From the NCBI GenBank assembly GCA_037447655.1, contig JBBHKE010000154.1:1-64000 (forward strand): a stretch of DNA of 64,000 bases. Reading direction: 5' to 3'. Below are positions 54,399-64,000 of the stretch, one piece after another (the stretch's first letter is position 1; each line of letters opens with the position of its first letter). Under the pieces are notes generated by a model that was not told where the DNA came from, searched no databases, and saw only the letters and a list, made by a program, of their open reading frames with translations. Source of the DNA: Zygnema cylindricum (lineage: Eukaryota > Streptophyta > Zygnematophyceae > Zygnematales > Zygnemataceae). The translations under genes and the position numbers were made by a program.

Positions 54399-55466
54399 TG
54401 AAACTCTGAGACCTCCATAAGTCCTCAGAGTGGACAGCTTCCAAGAAGCCTGTAGGATAACCCTGACCATTTTGTGTTTCAGCAAAAATAACTGCCACCT
54501 TGACAGACAATAACTCCGACCAACTTCACCCATGTGAAGGGAAGACTCCCTTGAGTCGATAGCAAAAAGAATCTCTGAATTTGCTCCCTTGAGCAGTAAG
54601 TTATGGAGGGTCAAAGTTGACCTTTTGTACAGAAGCTCTGTAGGAGAGAGGGTCCTATCTCCTAATTTTTTCTAAGTCCTATCTCTCTCACAAACTCTAT
54701 CTGCTGATGCACGGAGCCAATCAGATTACTCCTCCATACGTAAAAGTATAGCTGCCGATGTACTTTCTCTACGAACATTGTACGACATGGCCTACATGTC
54801 GACACGTGGTATATCCGGATTCGCTCCCTTAATCCTCGGAAATACCGCGATCCAATGCCATTCCGCCACGTGTCATCCGATCTGGCTATGATCAAAAACC
54901 GCTGAAATTCTCTTCCGCGATCTCGGCATTTAATTTCGGCCGTCCGATTAAATTCACATTTAATCGTAGCCGTAATAAATACATGCGCGGTATTCGTTTC
55001 GGTAAAGAAATAATTGCGCGGTATTGGTTTCTTATCCGTATCGTAATCTGTACTTTTACATTTACTGGATCTATGTCTCCCGTAAAACTATTTTAGTTAA
55101 ATGAACTATCCTACGTATAAATGTTTAATTAATTATCAATCCCTACAATACGTAACACTATCTCTAGACTTAACGGTTAGAGCTACCGGCTATTGACTAC
55201 TTAGCGGCCGGCAGGTTCCAGGATCAAATCTTGGAGGCGACACATATATTTTATTAAACTTAATCTTAATTATAAATAAACTAATATTTATATCCCGTAA
55301 ACCTCTGGATAGCCTAGGTAGCCATGGCTCTAGCTTCCTCTCCAACTTCTCAGTGACTGCGACAAGTTTGAGAGTTGGAGAGAGAAGTTAGAGGTAGACT
55401 GCCTCGGCTTCTTTCTTATTTCTATTCAGACCTAGAAAATACTTTAAAAGACCATTAATTTCTACA
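54399..55466 (-). repeat. Right LTR of L (or LTR of a second element)
   Basis: It is 1068 bp, the same length as the left LTR. The part at 54399-54905 differs from the left LTR at roughly one base in ten. About 54905-55425 differs at a single position that I can see, and the last 40 bp differ again. No target duplication connects it to either neighbour. Confidence 0.85.
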
Positions 55467-58400
55467 TGGAGGAGAAAGAGGAAACCATGATGGATCAAGG
55501 CCTCCGAAAGGGCTTTGTCACTTATGTAAGAAGCCGGGACATTACTTCGCGGAGTGTATTAAACTGACACAAGTGAGATTGAAAGAGGAACAGGTCGGAA
55601 AACCAGCCGCAAAAAGGCATTTGTATCAAGACAAGTCATTGGAGAGGATTTCGATGAGGACGATGGAGAACTCCTCCTCAATGAGGAGCTGGAGGTAAAA
55701 GGTGAGCAGGAGATTTCAAGGAGGCAAAACTCTTATTCGGTGGGGTGAGAGAAGCTCCTGAAGAAGGGTGGATTATTGATTCAAGAACCTGTATGCATAT
55801 GTGTAGAGAAAAATCATTATTTACCAAAATGTTAAAGATCCCTACTGTAGAGATAGAGTATGGGGATGGGAGAATAGTGACCCCTAATTTAGTGGGATAA
55901 GTGGATTTGAGAGTCTTAGTTGAAGGTAAGACATCTATAGTCACTTTCTATGATGGTCTTTTTGTTTCAGAGTTGAACAAAAATCTTATCCCTACATCGG
56001 TCTTAGATGATAAGGGTTTGGAGACTGTTGCTAAGAGAAGAGTCATTGTTGCTAGCTATGAGAATGAAGTGTACTTCACAGCTGAAAAGGGTAGCCAAGG
56101 AATATTTTGGCTGAATTTGAGTAATGGAAAGACCGGAGTCTACTATGTTGGTGTAAATGATTTGATGATGTGGCATAAAAGATTGGGACATGTGCATCTA
56201 GATAGATTGAAGGAAATGAAGAAAATGGGTGTAGTTGAGGGAATACATTTGAAGACAATGAAACTTTGGAAGATTGTAGTGGATGTGCTCAAGGAAAGGC
56301 CCACAGGTTGCCTTTCCCTAAAGCCGCAACTTATAAGGGTGAAAAGGTCTTAGATCTAGTTCATAGTGACATATGGGGACCGGCCAAAGTACCATCAGTT
56401 GGAGGTAAAATATTTATGTTTCCTATCACTGATGATTGGTCTAGATACTCTAGGGTATACTTCCTGAAAAATAAATCTGAGGCTTCGGCTTATTTTAAGG
56501 AGTATAAAGCATGGAGGTAAAAGCTTCATGAGACACCTATAAAGAGAGTGAGGAGTGATAATGGGGGGGGAATAAACTTCTAATGAGTTTGAATATTTCT
56601 TGAAAGAGGAAGGGGTTCAACACCAAAAGGGTGTTCCTAAGAACCCATAACAAAATGTTGTAGCAGAGAGACTAAATCGAACATTGAGTGATACTGCTCG
56701 TAATATAATGTCAAATAAAAAGATAAGAAAAAGTTTTTGGGCAGAAGCTAAGAATTGTGCTAAATATCTCAAAAATAGAGTCTTTACCTCGGCGGTAAAA
56801 GAACAAACACCTTATGAAAGATGGACCGAGAGAAAACCTAATATTTCACTTTTAAAGGTGTTCGGAAGTCAAGTGTTTAGTCTAAACACTGAAAAATCTG
56901 ATTGGAAGATAGATGAAAGAAAGAAGCCGAGATACCTACTTGGGTATGATGAAAATGTAAAGGGGTATAGAGTTAACGATCTCGGAAGAGAAGACATCAT
57001 TCTAGTAAAACACTTGGTAAAACACTTGGTAGTCATGGTTCAAGGAAAGTCCATAGATCCCTTCAAATACACTAAACCGGTTAGAATTTGAATTGAATCC
57101 GAAAATGAGTTAGATTCACATTATTCTAACCAAACTCTGGTTCACGCTGACCTTGCAGAGGAAGAGAAAAATTTGACCGAGAGTGACCCTCTCTTGGAGT
57201 CACACCTTCCGGCTCAAAACGAATAAAGACCAGAAATGGACGATGAACGTCCGAAGATGGACTCCACGGATAGGGGAGAAGTTGAAGCTGTTCAGGGAAA
57301 TCCAAGATTACCCTCCATTCCAGCGTCGGAGTTTGAAGGAGGAAAGAGAAGCAGTAAGAGACTTCAAGAGAGACAAGTGAACAACAAGGTAACTAAGCTG
57401 TCACATTTGAGCGAACCTCAAACTTACTCGGAGGCGATTAATAGTCCGGAAAGTAGTAGATGGGTGACAGCCATCAATGATGAGATGGCTTCCATTATAG
57501 AAGCAAATACATGGGAGTTGGTAGATTGTCCTCCGGACAGAAAGCCGATAGGATGTAGGTGGGTGTTTAAGTTGAAACTCAATCCGGATAACACTATTGA
57601 GCGATATAAGGCTAGATTAGTAGCAAAGGGGTTCACACAGAAAGAGGGAATCGATTATGAGGAGACCTTTGCTCCGGTTGTTAGATTTCCCTCCGTCCGG
57701 ATTATACTTAGTTTCGCGGCAGCAGAAGAAATGGAAGTGCACCAAATGGACATCAAAACCGCTTTCTTAGACGGAGATTTAGAAGAAGAGATCTCCATGC
57801 GGCAACCGGAAGGATTTGTGGAGAAAGGAGAAGAAAGTAAGGTGTGCAGGCTGATATAATCCCTTTACGGACTAAAGTAAGCTCCACGCCAATGGCACAA
57901 GAAGCTAGACGAGTTTCTAACAAGTTTGGGATATATCCAAATCAGTTCGGATCATTCCATCTATCTATTTGAGGATGAAAAAGGTATAATTTTCATTGCT
58001 ATCTGTGGATGATTTGTTTGTTTTGAGTAAATCGATAGAGAAAATTAATAGGTTGAAAAACAATCTAAAGAGTAGATTAGAAATGAAGGACTTGGGAGAG
58101 GCAAAGTACATTTTGGGAATTTAGATGGAAATGGATAGAGAGAAGAAAACATTTAGACTTTACTCAAAAGGAAGCAATAGGGAATATGGATAAGGCAACT
58201 AGTTGTATGACTCCCATAGACTTAAAGAAGGGAAATGAGGGGAGCTTACAAGAGGGAGTCTTGGTCTAAGATAAAGAGTTAGGATCTGAGGAAAGGGAGT
58301 TCATGCAAACTATTTTGTACAAACAAGTTGTCGGTAGTTTGATCTATTTTATGAATTGTACTCGTCCTGATATAGCAGCAGCTCTAGGGGTATTAAGTAG

Positions 58401-58978
58401 GAGTCGCAATGATCCTAGGAAGAAAGATAGGGAAGGGGCCAAAAGGGTCATGCGATGCTTGATAGGAACAAGAGATATGTGGTTGCATTTGGGAGGGGAT
58501 AATACTGACATCACCACTTGGAGTGATGCCAGTTATGGGGATGCTCCGATGAGGACTTCTGGGTATGTGTTGTATGTTGGGAATGGGGCTTGCTGTTGGA
58601 GCAGCAAGCAACAAAAGGTGATTGCTCGGTCCACCATGGAGGCTGAGTTTATGGCCACTTGTTCGGCTATGAAAGAATTATTGTATGTGAAATCTTTGCT
58701 TCAAGAACTAGGATATATAAAGAAAGGAGTGCAAAAGATATTTTATGACAATCAAGCTGCGATTGCAATTGCAATAAACCCTAAGCATCATTTTAAAGCG
58801 AAGCATATAGATATTTGTTTGAGCTTTGTTAAGGAGAAGATAAAGGATAAAATAATTAGTTTGGAATATCGACCGGATGGAGAGATGGTAGCAGATATGA
58901 TGACTAAGCGAGTTCCTTCTCCCAAATTGACATTTTGTATGGAGAGGTGTGGACTGAAAGAAAAGATACACTAGATAA
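55467..58978 (+). pseudogene. Element O gag end and pol (family 1)
   Basis: This is a plus-strand copia element, cut on its left by L's LTR. It begins just before the zinc knuckle (GLCH-CKKPGHY-AEC motif split by a frameshift, about 55520-55560). The protease region follows (IIDSRTCMHM for DSGASMHM, about 55770). Gag-pre-integrase is at 55901-56353 (LMMWHKRLGHVHL). Integrase at 56266-57091 has DLVHSDIWGP, RSDNGGG with a frameshift, and NP-QNVVAE. A linker is followed by RT at 57236-57859 (YKARLVAKGFTQKEG, HQMDIKTAFLDGDLEE), with VDDLF near 58005 after a frameshift. RNase H at 58303-58974 has WSDASYGDAP, MEAEFMA, FYDNQAAI and HIDICLSFVKEK. It is closest to A but clearly older. Confidence 0.92.
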
Positions 58979-58986
58979 TAAGGGGA

Positions 58987-60135
58987 GTGTTAAAAAATGG
59001 TATTTTATATTCTATCTTCTTAGTTAGCCTATGAGCATCCTACAATTCTCATAGTTGTCGTAGTCACTGAGACCTGACGGGCAACCATGGTTGCCTCAGA
59101 TAGATGAGAAGACAGGCAGAAGACAAGGTTCTTGCAAAAGATAAGCTGCTAGAGATAGGATTTGATCCTGTAACCTCTAGAAGAGTGTCGAACGGAGTAG
59201 CACTAAGACTTAGCCGGTATACCTTGATGAAACGTTACACATGCAGTATTTGTTAAATATATGAATGATAACGCAACGAAAAATTCCGAACAAAACGAAA
59301 CATGTAAACGTGTGGTACCGCACGATATAGAGTACCGCACGAAATGAACGAAACAACATTTGATTTCAACGGACGAAATTAAATGTCATTTCACGATCGA
59401 CGGTTCGCGAAGAAAATCGGAATTTCAACGGTCAACACGGAATGATGACCGTCGAAATTCAACGGTCAACACGGAATGATGACCGTCGAAATTCAACGGT
59501 CAACACAGAACAATGATCGGTGAATTTCAACGAACAACATTTTTCAGCGCGCCCTCAGATCGAACGACTGACATTAATCGCTAGAATACAAACGGACAGC
59601 ACGCGTGAGTGTCGGCATACCGGAATGGTTTTTTGACAGTTCTTTGCCAAAGTGGAGGGGATATGACACGTGGCATCATCCTATAGGATGCTCGAGAAGA
59701 ATGGGACAGAATGACGACGACCTATATGACACGTGGCATAACGAGAGTGGTGTCGAATAATTCGGTACATAAAGTACCGCGGCTACCGTACTTTGTATAT
59801 ACATTATTTAGTGTATGATGGTTTTTGATTGGTTTAGAGGAGCTGTGAGTAGGTTCATAGGACTTAGACAATTTTTTAGAAAGTCCTCTCTCCTAAAGGC
59901 CATCTATATATAATTCATGTCTTTAAACAGTCATAACTTAATGCTCAGATGAGCAAGTTCAGTGATTCTTTTTGCTGCGGGCTCAAGGGAGTCCAGGCTA
60001 CACGAGGTGTAGTCGGTTAGGGTTTTTGCGTGCCATGGTGGCACTTATTTATTGCAAAATTCAAAAGTGCAAATATTATCCTAGAGGCTTCATATAAGCT
60101 GGACATTCTGTGTACCAATGGAGGTCACAGAATCA
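58987..60135 (+). repeat. 3' LTR of element O
   Basis: It starts TGTTAAAAAATGG right after AAGGGGAG and ends GTCACAGAATCA, about 1149 bp. It has the antisense tRNA-like module (59160-59225), three 34-bp repeats (59421-59522), two GACACGTGGCA boxes (about 59663 and 59729) and the hairpin AAAGTAC/GTACTTT (59771-59794). The gag-opening atggaggtcac motif lies near its end. Confidence 0.88.
59421..59522. repeat. Three 34-bp repeats with inverted arms in O's LTR
   Basis: Three units of about 34 bp (aaattcaacggtcaacacgg then aatgatgaccgtcg), the third diverged, are followed by a partial fourth. Each of the first two units contains ACGGTCA and its inverse TGACCGT, so each can fold as a hairpin. Confidence 0.9.
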
Positions 60136-60909
60136 CACGCCAAAACCTATAGTACGATCATCTTTTCTATCAACAAACGTTACTTTATCATTATTAAATT
60201 CAACTCTTAAGCCGTCAGAAGTGGCGACTTTCACAAAAATTAGATTCCTAGCTAGACCAGGAACAAAGAGTACGTTGGGAATGTGAATAGACACATTAGG
60301 GACGTTTACGTCGCCAGAATGAGTAGCCAACAGAATGCGGTCCTCTCCTAAGCAAATTTGCATAGGAGATGATAAAGGAGAAAGGTGAGTGAAACAATCA
60401 GATTGTGGTGATAGGTGGCGACTAGCACCACTATCTATAAGCCAATTGTCAAGGGTTTTAGATAGAAAAGCATACCCTTGTGGAAATTGAGTTTCCAAAT
60501 TGACATAATTTGACATATGACGGGCAACATTGCCATATCCAAATTTTGGTGAGGGAGGGAGGACAAAAGGGGTAGCTATTAGAGTAAGATCATTAGAGGG
60601 AAATGTGGGGAGAAAGCGATCGACCAAGGGAGGTTAACGGAGTTTGAAGAGGCATAGTGAGCTGCGGCGTTAGAAGATTGTGGGAGGGATGGAGAAGGGG
60701 AATAATGGTGAGGTTAAAGAAAATTTGGAGGGAAATAAGAGTGTGGAGGGAGTGGCGGGGTGAGAAAAACCGGTGGGGTGGCAGGGGCAACGTTGACATT
60801 CCCTCCATTTTTAGTGGGATTGGAAGCCTCGACTGCTTTGCGCCTCGACAATTTTTGACATTCTTCAATGACATATATTTTTGTTTTGCAGTAAGTACAA
60901 AACAAAAGT

Positions 60910-60941
60910 TGTACCCCCCCCCCCTCCCCCCCCCCCCAAGT
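60910..60941. repeat. Poly-C tract (poly-G on the coding strand of P)
   Basis: About 30 nearly uninterrupted C residues with one T lie inside P's gag. On the coding strand they are G residues and would read as glycines. The tract is prone to length change and to sequencing error. Confidence 0.9.
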
Positions 60942-61597
60942 GAGTTTTCTGATTTTCAGCAATAAAAGCATTTGCATGAGAGAGATTTAGAGCAAAAAAA
61001 GAGAGAATTTTTGTCCCTTTATGCAAAAAAATTGTACATAGGGAGTGAAAAGAAATGGATTGGTCTAGATTGTCAAAACGAGGAAATGAAATGGGAAAAG
61101 GTTTCAAGGAGTCCTCCCAAAAGGGTAGAGGAGAGGTCCTCGTCGAAAAGATGCAAGCCTATCATGGTGCACTTTCCGGTCGAAAATTCGACTGTGTTAA
61201 TCCAATCTTGCATGGATTTCGTCGGCTTTTTCATGGAGTTAGAAAATGCTCGTTTTTGAATTTGGCGAGCGGCCCATCCGGTTTCAATGTCAGCTGCTCG
61301 AAGAAGACTCCAAGCCTCGGCGAAAGAGGAGGCGCCACGAATAAGACGAGTGCGCTCGGTAGTAAGTGACATCACTAGGCGAGCGTGCGCATCCTTATCT
61401 TTTTGTTTCCATGAAGCTATTGCCAACTCATTTGTAGCTTTTTCTGCTGGAGTATCATTAGAGGAAAAAATATGAGGGTTTGAAATTCCTATAAAATGGT
61501 CCCAAATCTTCTCGTGTCTGACAAAATGCGTGGCTAAAAATGACCAATCATAGAAGTTTTGGCCATCAAACTTCTAGATACTATTAGAAGTGGCATG

Positions 61598-61612
61598 GCC
61601 AGGCCCATAACA
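61598..61612 (-). promoter_or_regulatory. Possible primer-binding site of element P
   Basis: On the minus strand it reads ATATGTTATGGGCCT, which keeps GTTATGGGCC of the half tRNA-iMet PBS. It would follow an LTR end CCTACA, which puts it 9 codons into the gag frame, but in a different frame from families 1-3 (encoding CYGPG). Confidence 0.5.
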
Positions 61613-61638
61613 TATTGTAGGTGGATTGGCGGAAGCCA

Positions 61639-61830
61639 TGAAATTCTACACAAGAGAAAGATCAATACATTGGAGAGAGAAATTGATTTGTATTTGAGAT
61701 GATTTTATTGAGTGAGAAAATTCAATTATATAAAAAATGCACAGTGCTAATTACTGTGGAGTCTAAACGCTCTTTGGTGCGCTGGAACAAAAAGGATCCT
61801 AGTGAAGGTTCTACGTGACTAGATTTTAAT
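61639..61830 (-). repeat. Leader or LTR end of element P
   Basis: On the minus strand this has TATATAATTG followed by CAATAAAATC and CTTGTGTAGAATTTC before the gag ATG, which looks like a TATA box, polyadenylation signal and U5. The right limit of the LTR cannot be placed as no second LTR is present. Confidence 0.45.
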
Positions 61831-64000
61831 GTATGTAGACTAGATTTTGAAGTTAGATTATGACGGATTGACTTTAGGGCGGCAATGTACAAAAGCAATT
61901 AAGGCCAAAAGTAACGACCTAGACTCAAGCAACAAAGAGTACGAAGCCACAAATAAAGTACAAAAGAGAATTAAGACAAACAAAAACATACGTAGGACAA
62001 AGAGAGATTGTCGCCCGAAAGACTTGTACGTAGGGCGGCAAGACCCAACCGACGCATGAAATGAACTATAAGAACAAGACCAAGATCAGACCGACGCATG
62101 TAATGACGGGTACGGACAAAACCGTCACTAAATGTCTTTTAACAGACAGTACTTGGAAAGAGAAATGGTCCGACCCACGGGTTGGTGCTGAGTTTATTTG
62201 AACAGTCCCAGTCTCTATTACATCTTAGATCATGATCGCCTTGATCATATCATTGGTGAAAATACAATCCTACAGAATCAGAGGATCCTTCCAAAAAAAA
62301 ATAGTTTTTTTTGCAGTCCAAGCATTGATGCCAACTATTGATCACAAAAATCAAGATGAGTTACCCATCTATTTCATACAGTCTTGCATTGCAAACAAAA
62401 ATCTACAAACACAAATCTTTCTGATGGATCCCAACTTAATCATCATCTTGAAAAGGAGGTGATAATGAAAGAAATTTCTGAGGATGCTCCATACAGTTAC
62501 TAAGACTAATGCCAAAATATAAATTTCACTTCCCACTACAGTCAATGTGTAAGATCTAAACAGTACATAATCGAAAACAATATGCTACGAGTCAATCAAG
62601 TACGCAAGGAACAAATGAAAAATAGCACGTTCCGTACTAATTACAATAAAGGCCTTTCTGAACACTCGATCCAAATGATTTTATTCAACTAAAAATTGTG
62701 GTTTGAACACTTGTCCTACAGAAAAGCGAAGAATCAACTGCACGTGAAGGATACAACTGGAATGATTTTAGAAATCAAACACTTCAGTTCATCTCAGCAT
62801 CTTACCATAGCATCTGACAATTCATAAAATAACTCAACTCTTTGTTGTCCATAGCCTATTTCAGCCATGGATCACTCACGGAAACACCCACAAACTACCT
62901 CAAAAACAGTTGTGTTTCAGACAACACAGATTACTCCACAATAAACAAAATCACCTCAAATTCTCCAATGTACAGTATACCATAGACACTGTAAACTCTC
63001 AAAGTTACAGATAAATCCACCAAGGAATCTAGAAGATATAAGCTCCATAGTTACACAAAAACAGTTGACAGACCTCTCACAGAATCTTACAAATATAACA
63101 GAATAGAATTAAACTGCACACACATATAGATAATATATCATAAAATAACATCACAAAGTTTCACATGAAAACACCAAACACGGTGATCACACCAACAGGT
63201 CAAAGATGCACAAAACAGTTTGCCATTCCTTTAATAAACTTGACTCTTTTAATGAGAATAAACTAAGACTTATAATTTATACACTCAGGCTCACCACTGA
63301 TTGTACCGAGGCATGCCAGCCGTACACTAACTACCAGCTACCTCTATTAATGTTAGTATACCAGAATACTTCTATATATTGTCAGAATGAGTAAATCTAC
63401 ACTAATAACTAATACACATAAAGACAAACCATTGATGTTTCAAATATTTACAAGTACACGCAATCTAACAAAATCATATGCTAAGTACTCAATGAAACAA
63501 TGTCATGTCATCCAAATCAACCGTACCGTAATAGCGTCCTTTGAAATAAATCTGGCGTGTCACATAAAAAGTACACGTCATTGGAGATAAATGTCGTCTG
63601 TCGCATTAGATTCCGTACGGCCGGCGTATTCTTTTAAAACATTTTGAATACTAATCGTCGGATCTCTTCGCGATCCGCCGTCCATTTCCTAGCGCATTCC
63701 GCGCCACTCAATTAGTCCATTAATGTTACTGGTATATTGAATTGCCCCAAATTACAAACACCTCATACCGTATTATCAAAGCTACACTAAAATGGGTGTG
63801 TACGAATTTAAGTTTTTAAAACAACACTTCCAAATACAAGATTATTTTTATATCCTTTTGAAAAGAGAAAACAGCCTGGTCTTTCAATGCCTCAGATTTT
63901 GTGAATACCCTACTATGATTTGTTTTAATTCCGTTTTTAAAGTATCGGAGAGAGAGGTCGTCTCATGATGGAGAATGGAAAGGCAGAAATGACATCCCTG
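61831..64000. other. Unassigned AT-rich region
   Basis: No protein similarity, RNA gene or strong repeat was recognised. Open frames are below 80 codons and have no recognisable motifs. A short GC-rich stretch at 63590-63715 (ccgtacggccgg, gatctcttcgcgatcc) resembles the base composition of family 1 LTRs but could not be aligned with them. It may be intergenic DNA or an old element. Confidence 0.4.

Larger units (their letters stand above)
47386..55466 (-). mobile_element. Rearranged copia element L with LTRs at both ends
   Basis: Two 1068-bp family 1 LTRs (47386-48453 and 54399-55466) have the same orientation, with L's RNase H/RT (48454-50381) and a foreign segment M (50382-54398) between them. 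The outer flanks do not match: AATGA in the satellite on the left, TGGAG in element O on the right. L's integrase, gag and PBS are absent. The ends probably come from different insertions joined by recombination or deletion. Confidence 0.7.
60136..61638 (-). pseudogene. Copia element P: gag and start of protease
   Basis: This is a different copia lineage on the minus strand. The frame starts at ATG 61638 (MASANPPTICYGPGHATSNS) with an early TAG near 61577. Then comes the gag core (NFYDWSFLATHFVRHEKIW, AIASWKQKDKDAHARLVMSL, SFAEAWSLLRAADIE, 61073-61426). The zinc knuckle reads CTYCKTKIYVIEEC, with Tyr where His is expected. A poly-G tract (60910-60941, C on the plus strand) precedes it and shifts the frame. 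A Pro/Pro-His-rich linker follows, then the protease at 60133-60627 with NWLIDSGASRHLSPQ and the beta region VPNVLFVPGLARNL. O's LTR cuts it at 60135. The intact DSGAS suggests moderate age. Confidence 0.87.

Noticed and set aside
54399-55466. A simple solo LTR inserted at the M/O border
   Set aside because: The flanks GAGAA and TGGAG do not match, and its length and sequence pair with the LTR at 47386, so a rearranged element is more likely.
59421-59522. CRISPR-like repeat array
   Set aside because: The repeats are directly adjacent with no spacers, lie in an LTR, and the genome is eukaryotic.
61847-62462. Small frames of 70-76 codons as host genes
   Set aside because: No recognisable motif and no splice or promoter context that I could defend; the AT-rich composition makes such frames expected by chance.

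Overview
The window is a retrotransposon graveyard from a eukaryotic nuclear genome. I see no convincing host gene, rRNA gene, free-standing tRNA gene or CRISPR array. The organism is most likely a plant or other streptophyte. The reasons are TNT1-94-like Ty1/copia polyproteins, a plant-style Ty3/gypsy RNase H relic, ABRE/G-box motifs (CACGTG) in many LTRs, and a primer-binding site that fits my memory of plant initiator tRNA-Met. This is inference; species and clade cannot be fixed from these elements. LAYOUT. 1-344 is unassigned. 345-1265 is a decayed Ty3/gypsy RT-RNase H. 1315-2771 holds an old LTR relic and a copia gag (element J). 2843-5773 is a 5'-truncated copia element (I) with its 3' LTR. 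5680-6040 is a 180-bp direct duplication, followed by AT-rich degenerate repeats to about 6878. 6884-45214 is one copia insertion (C, minus strand) inflated to about 38 kb by insertions inside it. Its target duplication AATTG is on both sides. C carries B (8445-20373), which carries A (8824-15258). C also carries D (22323-43198), which carries a tandem element E (24342-31697, LTR-internal-LTR-internal-LTR) and F (33519-40828), which carries G (35165-37608), which holds an LTR fragment H (36201-36373). Target-site duplications can be read for A, B, C, D, E, F and G, so the order of events is recoverable. 45220-47385 is a 30-bp satellite interrupted by a solo LTR. 47386-55466 is a rearranged copia element (L) whose two LTRs enclose a foreign LTR-like leader and gag (M). 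55467-60135 is copia element O, and 60136-61638 is the gag/protease part of another copia lineage, P. 61639-64000 holds P's leader and unassigned AT-rich DNA. FAMILIES. Family 1 (A, E, F, H, L, O and the 1315 relic) has LTRs of about 1.04-1.19 kb. Family 2 (B, C, I) has LTRs of about 0.66-0.70 kb with unusual TA...CA ends. Family 3 (D, G, the solo LTR, J) has LTRs of about 0.94-1.0 kb beginning TGTTGTTTT or close to it. P is separate. Families are assigned by eye from LTR and protein similarity. HOW THE PARTS WORK. Autonomous copies would make Gag plus protease, integrase, reverse transcriptase and RNase H. A is nearly intact: its LTRs differ at two visible positions, with one nonsense codon and one frameshift. 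E kept a single 633-codon gag-like frame but lost protease, integrase and the RT core, so it would need enzymes in trans. The most unusual shared property is that the PBS matches the anticodon region of initiator tRNA-Met (half-tRNA priming, as in Drosophila copia) and lies inside the gag reading frame. That frame starts in the LTR, and in most copies the ATG opposite the CAU anticodon is in the gag frame. Family 1 LTRs also share an antisense tRNA-like module and a conserved AAAGTAC-N10-GTACTTT hairpin.
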